Positions 1 through 11,904 of a stretch of DNA of 64,000 nt are shown here, one piece after another. Position numbers and translations under genes: made by a program. The notes below the pieces were generated by a model. It worked only from the letters and a program-made list of their open reading frames with translations. It made no database searches and was not told the origin of the DNA. This stretch comes from Prorocentrum cordatum (lineage: Eukaryota > Sar > Dinophyceae > Prorocentrales > Prorocentraceae), in NCBI GenBank assembly GCA_963575745.1, contig CAUYUJ010015962.1:180001-244000 (forward strand). Direction: 5' to 3'. Every line of letters starts with the position of its first letter. Within the stretch, counting starts at the first letter, position 1.

Positions 1-7
1 GAAGTGG

Positions 8-75
8 GAGGAGGCGGAGCAGGAGGAGCAGGAGGAGCAGGAGCAGGAACAGCAGGAGCAGAAGGGGGAGGAAAC
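8..75 (+). repeat. Imperfect GGAGCA/GGA repeat
   Basis: Short run of GGAGGA and GGAGCAGGA units at the left edge of the window; may continue beyond it. Confidence 0.6.
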
Positions 76-204
76 TGCCTGGGGCAGCCCGGAAGCCTCC
101 GAGAAACTCAGGCGGGTCCTGAAATGCCCAGAAAGAGAAGGCGCCACTCAGGGGGCCCTGGGTGCCACGTGCGTGCTGCGGCCCGGGGCCGCCGGGGCCC
201 CGCG

Positions 205-355
205 GGTGAGGCTTTTCGACCGCTCCGCCCCAGTTCGGTGATTTCGTCGGCTTTGTGTGGCGGCGAGGGGGGGGCCGTGGGGAAATCACCCTATTAGGGT
301 CTCCCCTTTGTTTTTCTGTCCCTCCCCTTTTTTTTTCTCCTCTCTCTCTCTCGCA

Positions 356-389
<34 letters not shown>

Positions 390-960
390 CACTCTCTCTT
401 TCTTTCTTTCTCTTGCTCGTTCTCTCTCTCTCTCTCTCTCCCCCCTCCTCTCTCCGTTTTCGCTCTGCCTGTCTGTCAATGCAGTCTGCCTGTCTCCCTT
501 CTGCCTGCCTGCCTGGCTGCCTGTTTGTCTGCGTCGGGTGCGTCAGCGTACGTGTGCTTGTGTGTCTTTGTCTGTGTGTGTGTGTGTTCGTCAGCGTCCC
601 ATGGTCGTTTCCTACGCGGCCGCTGGGGCCCTCGCGGGCCAGGATTCCTGACCGCTGCGCCCTCGTTTGGTGATTTCGTCGGCTTTGTGTGACCGGGCCG
701 GGGGGGGGGGCGCGTGGGGGAGCCACCAAATCAGGGCCTCTCCCGGTGCTGTCCTTCCTCCCTCCCCTCCTTTTTTTTGTTTCTCTCTCTCTCTCTCTCT
801 GGTCTCAGGTCTCTGGTCTCCCCTTTTTGTTTCTCCCTCCCCTTCATTTTTTTTGTTTCTCATCTCTCTCTCTCTCTGGTCTCTGGTCTCTCCCTGGTCT
901 CCTTTTTTTCTTCTCTACAATTACTCAATATGAATATACTCTCCCTCTTCCCCTGATGGC
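205..960 (+). repeat. Tandem ~0.3-0.5 kb satellite, block 1
   Basis: Two units marked by GGTGATTTCGTCGGCTTTGT at 238 and 669. Each continues with a G run, (A/G)AAATCA, a T/C run with CTCTCT microsatellite, TCCGTTTTCGC, CTGCCTG/TCTGTC, a TG run and TACGCGGCCGC. The second unit breaks off near 960. Confidence 0.7.
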
Positions 961-1254
961 GTCCGGGTGATAGCCGCGCACCCTCCGCGTACTGTTTTTT
1001 TACACAGGATGCCCGGAAAATCCCGGGAAACGACTCTCGCTGAGGCGCCGGCGTCATTTTTTCCCAAAATGCTGCTCTCGTTGAGGCGCCGGCTTCATTT
1101 CTGCTCCCGAATCGTTCCGGATCGTGCTCCCGCTGCAGCGTGGGCCTCATTTTCGGATCGGTGTTTGGCCTCCGTCGTTCAGGATGGCGTTCTCGCCCCA
1201 GCGCGGGCCTTTTTCTCGCGCGCCCATCCGCCCGCCACCACCGCGCCGCACCGC

Positions 1255-1500
1255 CACCACCACCACCACCACCACCACCCCCACCACCACCACCACCACC
1301 ACCACCACCACCACCACCACCACCACCACCACCACCACCACCACCACCACCACCACCACCACCACCACCACCACCACCACCACCACCACCACCACCACCA
1401 CCACCACCACCACCACCACCACCACACCAACAACAACAACAACAACACCACCACACCACCACACCACACCACCACCACCACCACCACCACGGACAACCAC
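1255..1500 (+). repeat. (CAC)n microsatellite
   Basis: Nearly pure CAC for about 180 bp (1255-1425), then CAA and CCA variants. It produces long His, Thr or Pro frames that are not genes. It lies between the two satellite blocks. Confidence 0.95.
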
Positions 1501-1674
1501 GCACACACGCACGCACGCACGCACGGCACCACAACATCCACGCGCGCGCGGACACAGGTCCGCTACGACACGCGTCCCGCGGGATAGAGAAAACAGCCGC
1601 CATGGTAACGGATTGGGGGTGCGGGTAGGACGTCAGATATGACGCGAGCGCACCTAGCTTGGTCTCTCTCCCTC

Positions 1675-2430
1675 TCCCCCTCTCTCTCTCTCTGGTGGTC
1701 TCCCCCCCCTCTCTCGCGCGTGCTTTGTCGAAGGGCCCCCGTGTGCCCGACTCCCGCGCTGCGCCGCCCGCCGCCCCCGCGCGGCGCCGCCTGCGCCGCC
1801 CCCGGAGATCCGCTGGGGCCCTCCGCCTGCAGGACCACCGCCTGCAGGGTCGGTCTTCCGCGGCCTCCTCCTGCTCCTCCTCCCTCCTCCTCCTGCTCCT
1901 CCTCCTCCCTCCCTCCTCGTACCTCCTCCCCCCTCCCCCCTCCCTCCCTCTCCTCCTCCTCCTCACTCCTCCTCCTTCCTCCTTCCTTCCCTCCTCCTCC
2001 TCTCCCTCCTCCTCCCTGCTCATCTCCTCCTCCTGCTCCTCATCCGCCTCCCCTCCCTCCCTCCCTCCCTCCCCTCCTCCTCCTCCTCCCCCGCTCCTCC
2101 CCCTCATCCTCCTCTCCTCCACCTCCTTCCTCCTCCCCTCCTCCTCCTCCTCCTCCCTCCTCCTCCTCCTCCTCCTCCTCCCTCCTCCTCCTCTTCCTCC
2201 CTCCTCCTTCCCTATGCATGACCACCGCCTGCCGGGTCCCGCGGAAGCCCCCGTTGTGGGGGGAACGTCGGTCCTCGAAGGATCCTCCTCCGCGAGCCTT
2301 GGGTCCTCCTCCTCGGCCCTCCTCGGCCCTCCTCGGTCCTCTGAGCGTCTCCTCCTCGCTCCTCCTCGCTCCTCGATCTTCCTCCTCGGTCCTCCTCGGT
2401 CCTCGGTCCTCCTCCCGCAGGCTCTGCTCC
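1675..2430 (+). repeat. CT/CTC-rich tract and TCCTCGG minisatellite
   Basis: (CT)n at 1672-1695, CTC/CCT triplets at about 1866-2210, then about 150 bp of TCCTCCTCGG-type units (2280-2425). Strong strand asymmetry (almost no G in 1866-2210). Confidence 0.85.
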
Positions 2431-2485
2431 GAGGCGGGAATTTGTACATGGCCACCGCCTGGGGGGTCAGCTTTCGGAGCCTCGG

Positions 2486-2594
2486 CAGGCGGTGGATACG
2501 GACATATTCGGGCGGCCGAAATATATCCAGATCCACCGCCCGCTGGGGCACCAGGACGTCGGTTCCCAGGCGGTGGACGTGGATCAATCCCCGC
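2486..2594 (-). repeat. Dispersed repeat G, copy 1
   Basis: About 110 bp whose complement matches 60948-61056. Shared parts are CACCGCCT.GGAACC, ACGTCCTGG or ACATCCTGG, GCGGGCGGTGGAT and a final pair of nearly inverted ATCCA/TGGAT boxes. The internal symmetry suggests a miniature inverted-repeat element. Confidence 0.55.
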
Positions 2595-2739
2595 CTCGCA
2601 CTTTGGCCGCCCTAACTGCGGACCTAAGGGCTCCCTTCTGGAACTCTTGGGGCTGCGTGGCAGGGCGCTCCTTGTCGGGCGGTGGCCGTCTTCGGGGCCG
2701 TCGCGGGGACCTCGTCGCGGGGGCTGGAGCTTGCAGTGG

Positions 2740-2845
2740 TTACTTGATCACCCTCTCTCCGTTTTCGCTCTGCTTGTCTGTCAATCGAGTCTGCCTGTCT
2801 CCCTGTTGCCTGCCTGCCTGTCCGTGTCGGGTGCGACAGCGTGTC

Positions 2846-2893
<48 letters not shown>

Positions 2894-3656
2894 CGCCAGC
2901 GTCCCATGGTCGTTTGTGCTACGCGGCCGCCAGGGCCCCGCGGGCCAGGTTTTCCGACCGCTCCGCCCTAGTCGCTAGTTCGGTGATTTCGCCGGCTCTG
3001 TGCGGCAGCGGGGGGCGCGTGGGAAATCATCAGGGTCTCTCCCTTTGTTGTTATTTTCCATGTCCTTTTTCCTATTCTTACGTTTTTGTTGTTCGCTCTC
3101 CTTTCCCCCCCCCCCCCTTTCCGTATTCGCATTTCCTTTATGTCAGTCTAGTTTGCCTGTCTCCCTCTTGCCTGCCTGCATGTCTATCAGTGTCTGGTGC
3201 GTCGGCGTATGAGTGCGTGCGTGTGCGTGTGCGTCTCATGGTAGCTCTCTACGCGGCCGCCGGTGCCCCGCGTGCTAGGTTTTCCGACCGCTCCGCCCTA
3301 GTTCTGTGATGTCGTCGGCTTTTGTTCCCTTTGTTTAACACTATCCTTCTTCTTTCTCTGTATAGTTTGTTCTGTGTTGTTTCTCCCTCTCTCTCTCTCT
3401 GTCCCCCCCCCTCCGTTTTCGCTTTGCCTTTCTGTCAGGCTAGTCTGCCTGTCTCACTTTTGCCTGCCTGCATGTCTGTCTGTGTCGGCTGCGTCAGCGT
3501 ATGCGTGCGTGTGTGCGCGTGTGTGTGCGTGTGTGTGTGTTTTTTGTGTGTGTGTGTGCGTGTGTGCGTGCGTGTGTGTGTGTGTGTGTGTGTGTGCGTG
3601 TGCGTGTGCGTGTGCGCGTGTTTGTGTTGTGTGTGTGTGTGTGCGTGTGTGTCTGT

Positions 3657-3687
<31 letters not shown>

Positions 3688-4660
3688 GGTCTGTGTGTGT
3701 GCGTGTGCGTCTCGTGGTCGTTTTCCACGCGGCCGCCGGGGCCCCGAGGGCTAGGTTTTCCCACCGCTGCGCCCTAGCTCGGTGATTTCGTCGGCTTTGT
3801 GTGGCGGGGGGGGAGCGCGTGGGGAAATCACCCAATTAGGGCCTCTCCCTTTGTGTTGTTTTTTTCCCCTCCCCCGTTTTGTTATGTTTATGTTTTTCTT
3901 GTTTGCTCTCTCTCTCTCTCTCTTTCCCCCCTCCCCTCTCCGTTTTCGCATTGTCTGTCTGTCAGACTAGTCTGCCTGTTGCCCTTTTGCCTGCCTGCCT
4001 CTCTGTCTGTGTCGGGTGCGTCAGCGTTTTTTGTTTTTTTTGTTTTTGTATGTGTGTGCGTGTGCGTTTCATGGTCGTGTTCTACGCGGCCGCCTGTGCC
4101 CCGCGGGCCTAGGTATCCGGACCGTCCGGCCCTAGTTTGGTGATTTCATCGGCTTGGTGTGGCGGGAGGGGTGCGTGGGGCAATCAACAAACTAAGGTCT
4201 CTCCCTTTGTTTTTCTTTGTCCCTCTCCTTTTTTTTTTTTCTCTCTCTCTCTCTCTCTCTTTCTTCACCCTGTCTCCGTTTTCGCACTGCCTGTCTGTCA
4301 GTCTAGGTTGCCTGTCTCCGTTTTGCCTGCCTGCCTGTCTGTCTGTGTCGGGTGCGTCAGAGTATGTGTGCGTGTGTGCTTTCTACGAGGCCCGCGGGCC
4401 AGGTTTCCTGACCGCTCCGCGCTGGTTTGGTGATTTCGTTGGCTTTGTGTGGCGGTGGGGACGCGTGAGGAAATCACCACATTAGGGTCTCTCACTTTGT
4501 TTTTGTTTGGCCCTCTCCTTTTCTTTGAACCTCTCTCTTTCTCTCCCTCTCTCTCTGTTCCCCCCCTCTCCGTTTTCGCTTTGTTTATCTGTTTGTTTAA
4601 TCTGCCTGTCTCTCTTTTGCCTGCCTGCCTCCCTGTCTTTGTCGGGTAGTTGTGTGTATT
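2740..4660 (+). repeat. Tandem ~0.3-0.5 kb satellite, block 2
   Basis: Continuation of the same family: the GTGATTTCGTCGGCT-type marker recurs near 2980, 3305, 3782, 4140 and 4430, giving units of about 330, 474, 359 and 291 bp. Length differences come mostly from CT and TG runs (longest TG-rich part 3500-3710). Confidence 0.75.
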
Positions 4661-5038
4661 TGTGCGTGTGTGCCCCTGTTGCACGGTGTCTCAATCCACT
4701 ACTTGCTCGCTGGCAGGTCGGTGGCGGTGGCGCAGTGTCTCTGCGAGTTTGCACCGCCATCAGGTCGGCTGGTCTGGCAGCCTTGTTGCTTTCCCTTTGA
4801 GGCCCCGAATGGCAGCAGGCTGCTGTTCGCCCTTCAAATTGCCCGCGTCGAGCTCAGTTTCTCGGATGTTTTGTCCGCTGCACTTTGGCTTCACAGCGCC
4901 TGTCGTCCTCCACCACCACCAATCTGCATTGCCATGGCTGGTTCTTTCATCACGGCGCGTTCGACTAGTTTCGCTCGCAATTGGCACTTCCATCTGCCGA
5001 CCGCGCCTGAGGCCCTTCTGCGACGCAAACTTAAACAA

Positions 5039-5094
<56 letters not shown>

Positions 5095-5645
5095 CTCGTG
5101 GTCGTTTTCTCTGTCTCTCTTTACATACATACGTAAATACAGATTTCATTTATCAATTTCACTATGGTTTGGTCTGTTTCTTTCCCTGTCGTTATCATGT
5201 TTCCTCTCTCAATCTTGCTATCCCACGCTTTACCTTTTTTCTTTTTTATATCGATTTCTCTGTGTGCTTCTCCCTCTTTCCATTTCTCATTCTCTCTCCC
5301 TCTGTTTTTCATTATCTGGTGCTCTCTCTCGCCTTTTTTTGTTTCTCTCTCTCTCTCTCTCCCTCTCTCTCGCCCTCGCTTTCGCTCGCTCTCCCTCTCT
5401 CTCTATTTCTTTTTTTTTGTTTCTCTCTCCCTCTCTCTCTCTCTCTCCTGTTTTGCTTGTTGTTTCTCTCCTCCAGAGCGCGACAAGCTTCGCCCTGATC
5501 TGGTGGTCTTGGGCCCAGCCTGAGCCCGCCGGGCAGCCGGCAGCAGTCGCTGCTCAGGGTCGGCGGCTGTCCGCGAACGCGCGGCGCTCCCGCAGGCGGC
5601 TCGACCTCGCTTTTGGTGATTCTGGATCTGCTCGGGAGCCGCCGA
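4661..5645. other. Mixed unique and low-complexity DNA, no gene seen
   Basis: 4661-5040 looks unique but has no recognisable coding segment on either strand. (GT)n at 5041-5092. 5100-5475 is T/C rich with CTCTCT runs. 5480-5650 is GC-rich and ends with a copy of the TGGTGATTCTGGATCTGCTCGG motif that recurs at 6140. Confidence 0.5.
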
Positions 5646-6068
5646 CCACTGGCTCCTCCTCCCGCCTCCCTCCTCCTCCCTCATCCCTCCCCTCCTCCTC
5701 CCTCCTCCCTCCCTTCCTCCTCACTCTCCTCCCATCCACCCTCCCCCCCTTCTCCTCCCCTCCCTCCTCCTCCCCTTCCCTCCTCCCTACTCTCTCCTTC
5801 CTCCCTCCTCCTCTTTACTCTCATCCTCCCTCCCACCGCATCATCCTCCCCCCCTCACCTCCTTCATACTACTCATATTAACTTCCTCCTACGGTCCTAT
5901 CCTTTCCTTTCCCTACTGCCTCCTCACTCCTTCGCCTCCTTCCTCCCCTCCCACTTCCTTACCTCCTCCCCTCCTTCCGCACCTCCCCCCTCTCCTCCTC
6001 CTCCTCCTCCTCCCTCCTCCCTCCTCCCTCCTCCTCCTCGTCCTCCTCGTCCTCCTCCTCCTCCTCGG
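5646..6068 (+). repeat. TCC/CTC-rich low-complexity tract
   Basis: About 420 bp of CCTCCCT and CTCCTC units with few G. Long frames across it are artefacts. Confidence 0.85.
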
Positions 6069-6074
6069 GCAACT

Positions 6075-6310
6075 GGTAGAAATCACCGTTCCATGTCGGT
6101 CGTTGCCTGCAAAGGGATGGCGCACACAGGAGGCCCGACCTAATCTGGTGATCTTTGGTCTGCTCGGAAGCATGCCAGCAGCCGACACAAGTCACAGTTC
6201 CGGGACGGGCGATGTCTGCCAAGAGATGGCGTGCACACGGTGTCCGATTTCATTCGGTTATTCTGGGTTCGTTCGGAGTTTATCGAGCAGTCGGCAGACA
6301 CCTATGTGCT
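6075..6310 (+). repeat. Diverged ~105-bp tandem repeat, two copies
   Basis: About 6093-6190 and 6205-6300 share TGCC(T/A)GC.AA.(G)GATGGCG(C/T), then CCGA.(C/T)TAAT or TTCATTC, GGT.ATT or TGGTGAT and GCAG.CGACA or GCAGTCGGCAGACA. 6310-6490 is GC-rich DNA without a recognised gene. Confidence 0.5.
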
Positions 6311-6494
6311 GCGCGTCATGTGCCACGCAAGGCAACGGGCCTCTTCTTCCTCGTACTCCTTCTCCTCCTTCTGCTCCTGCCTTGCGTTCCACTGCTCGGG
6401 GCGCCCGCCGCTCGGCGCCGGCGTGGGCGCGCAGAACGGCGGCGTCATCCGCCGTGCCAGGCACGGGCCTCCTCTTCTTGTATTCTTCCTCCTC

Positions 6495-7191
6495 CGCCTC
6501 CTCACACGCACATTCACCGCACACCACACACATTGCACACACACATCACACACACTACACACCACACACACACACACGCCACACACACGCCCACCACACA
6601 CACACCACACACATCACACAACATAACACAACACACAACAAATCACACACGCACACACCACATACACAACACACAACATAACACACACACACACACGCAC
6701 ACACACACCACACACATCACACACACACACGCCACATACACCACGCACACACCACACACACTACACACACCACACACCACACACACCACACACACCACAC
6801 ACACACCACACACGCACTACACACCACACACCACACACCACACACCACACACGCACACCACACACACATCTCACACACACACACACCTCACACACCGCAC
6901 ACACCACTCACACCACAAAACCACACACCACACACCACGCACACCACACACGCACTGCACACCACACACCACACAAACCACACAGACGCCACACACACCA
7001 CACACACACCGCACACACCGCACACCACACACCGCGCACACCACACATCCCCCCACACACACACACACACACACACGCCCACACACACCACACACACACA
7101 CCGTACACACCACACACACCACACACCACGCACACCACACACCGCAACACCACACACACCACACACCACGCACACCACACATCCCCCCCCC

Positions 7192-7223
<32 letters not shown>

Positions 7224-9535
7224 CACCACACACACACGCGCGCACGCACGCACGCACACGCACACAACACACAACACACAACACACAGCACACAACACAC
7301 AACCCGCAACACACAGCCCACAACACACAACACACAACACACAACACAACACACAACACACAAGACACAACACACACCACACAACACACACCACACACCA
7401 CACAACACACAACACACAACACACAACACACAACACACAACACACAACACACACAACACACAGCACACAGCACACAATACACATCACACAACACACACAA
7501 CACAACACACACAACACAACACACAACACACAACACACAGCACAACACACAACACACAACACACAACACACAACACACAACACACAACACACAACACACA
7601 ACACGCAACACACAACACACAACACACAACACACAACACAAAACCACACCGCGCAAACACACAACACACAATTACACAACACACAACTAACAACACAACA
7701 CATCACACACACAGCCACACCGCCCACACCGCACACACACTCCACAACATCACACACACACACACGCCACACACCACCGCACACACACCAACACGCCACA
7801 CAAACACCACACACACCACACACACACAACACACCACACACCAAGAACACCACACAAACACCATTCCTTCACGCAACAAAACCACACCACACAAACACCA
7901 CACACACTTCACGCACCACACACACCACACCACACACACACACACACCGCACACACCACACACACCACAGACACACCACGCACATCACACACACACCACA
8001 CACCCCACACACAACACACACCACACACACACCACACACACCACATACACTCTACACACACCACACACAAAACACTACACACATACACCAAACACATCTC
8101 AAGCACACATATACGCCACACACCACCCACACCACGTACACCACAAACCACACACACCACACTCCACACACACACACCACACGCACTGCACACCACACGC
8201 CACACACACCACACAGACCACACACCGCACACACATACTACACACCACGCATACGACACATCCCCCTCACACACCACACACACATCACACACGCCACACG
8301 CACCACACACACACACCACACCAGCACCACACACACCACACACACGCTCCACACATATTACACACACCACACACCATACACAACACACACCACACACCAC
8401 ACACACCACACACACCACACACACGACACACAGCACACACAGCACACACACACACCACACACACACACACACGCACACACACACATACACACCGCACGCA
8501 CTACACACCACACACACCATGCACACACCATACACACCACACACACCGCGCACACCACACACCACACACACCATGGACACCACACACAACACACACCACG
8601 CGCACATACCACACACCACACACACCATACACACCTCACACACACCACACACCACACACATCACACACCACACACACCACACAAACCACACAGACTACGC
8701 ACACCAAACACACCACACAAACACAACACCCAACACCACACCACACACACCAAACACCACACACACTACACACACACTTACCACACTTACCACAGACACC
8801 ATAGACACTACACACACCCCAACACACCAACACCCACACAACCGACACAACACGCCACACACACCACACACACAACAACAACACACACACACCACACACA
8901 CCAACACACACACCACACAACAAAACACACCACACACACACCACACACACCACACACACCAGACACACCACACACACGACACACACCACGCACACACACC
9001 ACACACAAAACACAACACACACACACCACACACACCACACACACCACACACACCACACACACCACATAGACCACAGACACCACACCCACACACACCACAC
9101 ACACCACACACACCACACACACTACACACACCATACACACCACGCACACCACACACACGCCTCACACACCACACACACCACACACCACACACACACACAC
9201 CACACACCACACACCAGACACACCACACAGACCACACACACCACAGAGACTACGCACATCACACACACCACACACACCACACACACACACCACGCGCACA
9301 CACACACGCACACGCACCACACACACACACTCACCACAACACGCGCACGCACAAACACGCAACACACACACACACACACAACACACGCACGCACCACACA
9401 CACAACACACGCACACACACACACACACGACACAACACACACACACGCACACGCACCCACACAGACCACACACGCACGCACACGCCACACAAAACACCGC
9501 AACCACGCACACAGACACACACACAACAACACAAC

Positions 9536-9569
<34 letters not shown>

Positions 9570-9634
9570 CCGCACACACAGACACACACGCACGCACACG
9601 CACACACACACACAGACACACACGCACGCACACG

Positions 9635-9685
<51 letters not shown>

Positions 9686-9714
9686 GCACGCACGCACGCA
9701 CACACACGCACACA

Positions 9715-9746
<32 letters not shown>

Positions 9747-9785
9747 CACTCACGCACGCACACACACACACACACGCAAACACAA
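6495..9785 (+). repeat. CA-rich macrosatellite (~3.3 kb)
   Basis: Almost only CA, CAC, ACA and CACG words; subregions favour CACACCACA (6500-7250, 7900-9300), ACACAACACA (7260-7690) and CACGCACG (9290-9780). G is nearly absent outside CG. All frames over it are artefacts. Confidence 0.97.
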
Positions 9786-9799
9786 ACACCGACTTCGAC

Positions 9800-9960
9800 G
9801 GTGGTTTCTGGTACCGCGTGAACCGTTCAGCCTCGAACGATCGGCGGCGTTCCGATCGCCAGGTTGCTCTGTACAAGTCGACTCTGGGCCGCTGGCGGCG
9901 TTCAACCTTGGATGCCCGAGGCCGCGTCGTAGCCGGTCGACGCGACGCGAACATACCGTA
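9800..9960 (+). repeat. Diverged copy of the ~225-bp satellite
   Basis: GAACCGTTCAGCC, GAACGATC and GGCGGCGTTCAACCTTGGATGCCC parallel GGAACGCTCAGCCCTGAACG and GGGCGGCGTCCAACCTTGAA of the array at 11.9-12.76 kb. Confidence 0.5.
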
Positions 9961-10048
9961 GACCTACCCCCCCCCTTCTAGGCAGGCAGCACTGCTTGGG
10001 AAGTTCGATGCTCTCCCCCCTGAGCCCAGCCCCCCCCCTAACTTGGGC

Positions 10049-10272
10049 GCCCGAGTTATCCGGGGTAACTCGGGTCCGGGGTAACTCGGGTTTGGATTCC
10101 CGAAAAAGGAACCCGAGTTATCCCTGACCCGAGTTACCCCTGATGATTCGGGGCTCTGGACGCCCGAGTTATCCGGGGTAACTCGGGTCCGGGATAACTC
10201 GGGTTCGGAATCCCGAAAAACGAACCCGAGTTATCCCTGACCCGAGTTACCCCTGATGATTCGGGGCTCTGA
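10049..10272 (+). repeat. ~113-bp tandem duplication with internal hairpins
   Basis: Two units, 10049-10160 and 10161-10272, each holding CCCGAGTTATCC, GGGGTAACTCGGG, CGGG.TAACTCGGGTT, AACCCGAGTTATCCCTGACC and GAGTTACCCCTGATGATTCG. Direct and inverted CCCGAGTTA/TAACTCGGG boxes alternate, so either strand could form a strong cruciform. Confidence 0.8.
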
Positions 10273-10470
10273 CTAACGTTTCCCCAGATCCTGTCATGCC
10301 CCTGGGTGCAGCTCGGAGCATGGCGAGCTGAGACAGCGGCAACCCCCAAAAAAGAAATATCGGCCCCTGGCGCCCACAAGCGCCCCAGCTCTCCGAGCTG
10401 CGCCCAGCCGTGGCGACGAAAGGGCCTTCCGAAGACCAACTGCCGCTGTCTCAGCGCGCCCACTTGGTCG

Positions 10471-10675
10471 GGGGCGCGCAAACATGGATTAGCGATCCAT
10501 GGATGTGGCGCGCGGTCGCCAAATCCATGGATCGGGGGAGGTGCCCTCCCCAAAATGCGGCCGGTGCCGCCTCGCTCAGCGGCGGGAATCCGCGATTTCC
10601 CATGGAAACGGGACCCGTCGCTAATCCACGCCCCCTGAACCCATGTTTGCGATCGCCTGACTTGTGCAACCAGAG
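10471..10675 (+). repeat. Dispersed repeat A, copy 1
   Basis: About 200 bp matching 29472-29655 and, for its left half, 17035-17128. It begins CGCGCAAACATGGATTAGCGAT and ends CCGTCGCTAATCCACGCCCC, so GGATTAGCGA / TCGCTAATCC form inverted ends. Possible miniature inverted-repeat element. Confidence 0.7.
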
Positions 10676-10890
10676 CATATAGGAGAGGGCACCCGCCAGC
10701 GCGGCTCGAGGCGCCGCGAGGTCCAAACGCCGCGTGGGCTCTGACGCCGCGCGGGCCGCGGAGCCTCGAGCGACCGCGGCCTTCCCGAGGCCGCCCGGCT
10801 TCGCACCCCGCGCTGCGTCAAAAAAAAATGCGAGGCGCGATCCTCTTCGCGCCCTCGCGCCGCTCCACAAGAACACCTGTCCAGTCTTCT

Positions 10891-11118
10891 GAGCAGGGAC
10901 CGACCGTCCCGGCATTCCTATAGTCATACCACGAACTATTCTTGGAACCCAAAAATGTTCTGAGAACAGAAACAATGCTCTTAGAACATAAACCCGATGT
11001 GATAAAACAAGGCAGGCTCCACCAGAAGCGTTCTAAGAACATTTCGTGGGAACCACAACAAGTTCTTAGAACATTGTTTGGTGGGGCCATAGGCGAGCCG
11101 GGACGCTTCGCCACTGCT
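10891..11118 (+). repeat. Dispersed repeat B, copy 1
   Basis: About 225 bp closely matching 44003-44233 in the same orientation, from GCAGGGACCGACCGTCC to GGACGCTTCG.CACTGCT. It holds several GTTCTNAGAAC boxes, which make the centre self-complementary. Confidence 0.75.
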
Positions 11119-11219
11119 CGAGAGTCTTCTTGTCCGCGATCACGCCCATGACCATCGACTCCCCACCCTGGTCGTGCCACGACTCGCACCTGGCGCCGCC
11201 AGGGACCTGGCCCACAACG

Positions 11220-11740
11220 GCGCTCGGGGGGTACCGTGACGTGGCCGGCCCCCTCGCCCCCCCCCCCCCCTCCACACCACCCCACTGAAGGGGACCTGGA
11301 ACACACACATAAATAGACACAAATAACCGGATTCCCCATGTTTTTCCATATCTTCTGGGTGTTTGTCTTCCCCCCCACCTCCCATATCTTCCCCTATGTT
11401 CTGGGGAATCGACGACTCCTTGTGTCTGTCTGTTTTTTCCCTTCCTGACCCACCCACGGTCACGCCCGAGCGCCACGGAGCAACAAGAGGCCAGTCAGCC
11501 AATATGTGCGGCCGCCTCGCGGCCACGAGCGGCTCGGTAACCCGGGTCAGCCAAGGGGGCCTTCGCAGGATCCTGCAGGATCTGGCGCCCTAGCTGACCC
11601 CCGTTTGAATTGACCCCCGCCTCAAGGCTCCCGACCGGGGGGAACCGTGACGTGACCGGCCCCCTCGGGCCCCTCCCCCCACACACACACCCCGCCCACG
11701 GTCACGCCCGAGCGCCACGGAGCAGAAAAAGGCCCTCCAG
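11220..11740 (+). repeat. Direct duplication, two short segments
   Basis: ACCGTGACGTGGCCGGCCCC (11231) returns at 11645, and CCACGGTCACGCCCGAGCGC (11454) returns at 11695. This suggests a duplicated or inserted segment; the rest of 11460-11900 shows no gene. Confidence 0.5.
11286..11460 (+). repeat. Dispersed repeat M, copy 1
   Basis: From GAAGGGGACCTGG through ACACACA.AAAT, GATTCCCCAT, TTCCATATCTTCTGGGT and TCTGGGGAATCGACGA to CTTGTGTCTGTCTG. Matches 38090-38250 and the left part of 35635-35698. Confidence 0.65.
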
Positions 11741-11904
11741 CCCAGGCCGCGAGGCGCGACGCGCGGTGCTCCTCGCGCCTCCCAGCGGGCGGCCCAAATG
11801 GGAGCGGGTTTCCTGGAGGCGAGGGGCCCCTGGGCGCCCCTCTCGCCGGGGAACGCCCCAGGGGGCCAGGAACCATTCCTCTCAGGACATCCTTCCTTCA
11901 CGGC

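Noticed and set aside
967-1642. Frames of 160-206 codons with poly-His, poly-Thr or poly-Pro
   Set aside because: They are the three frames of a (CAC)n microsatellite, open on both strands, with no conserved flanks.
6155-9961. Very long frames (up to 511 codons) rich in His-Thr or Cys-Val
   Set aside because: They cover the CA macrosatellite, where stop codons cannot arise easily in any frame.
10940-11080. Hormone-receptor-like AGAACA...TGTTCT sites in repeat B
   Set aside because: Steroid receptors are animal proteins; the boxes are explained as internal palindromes of a repeat.
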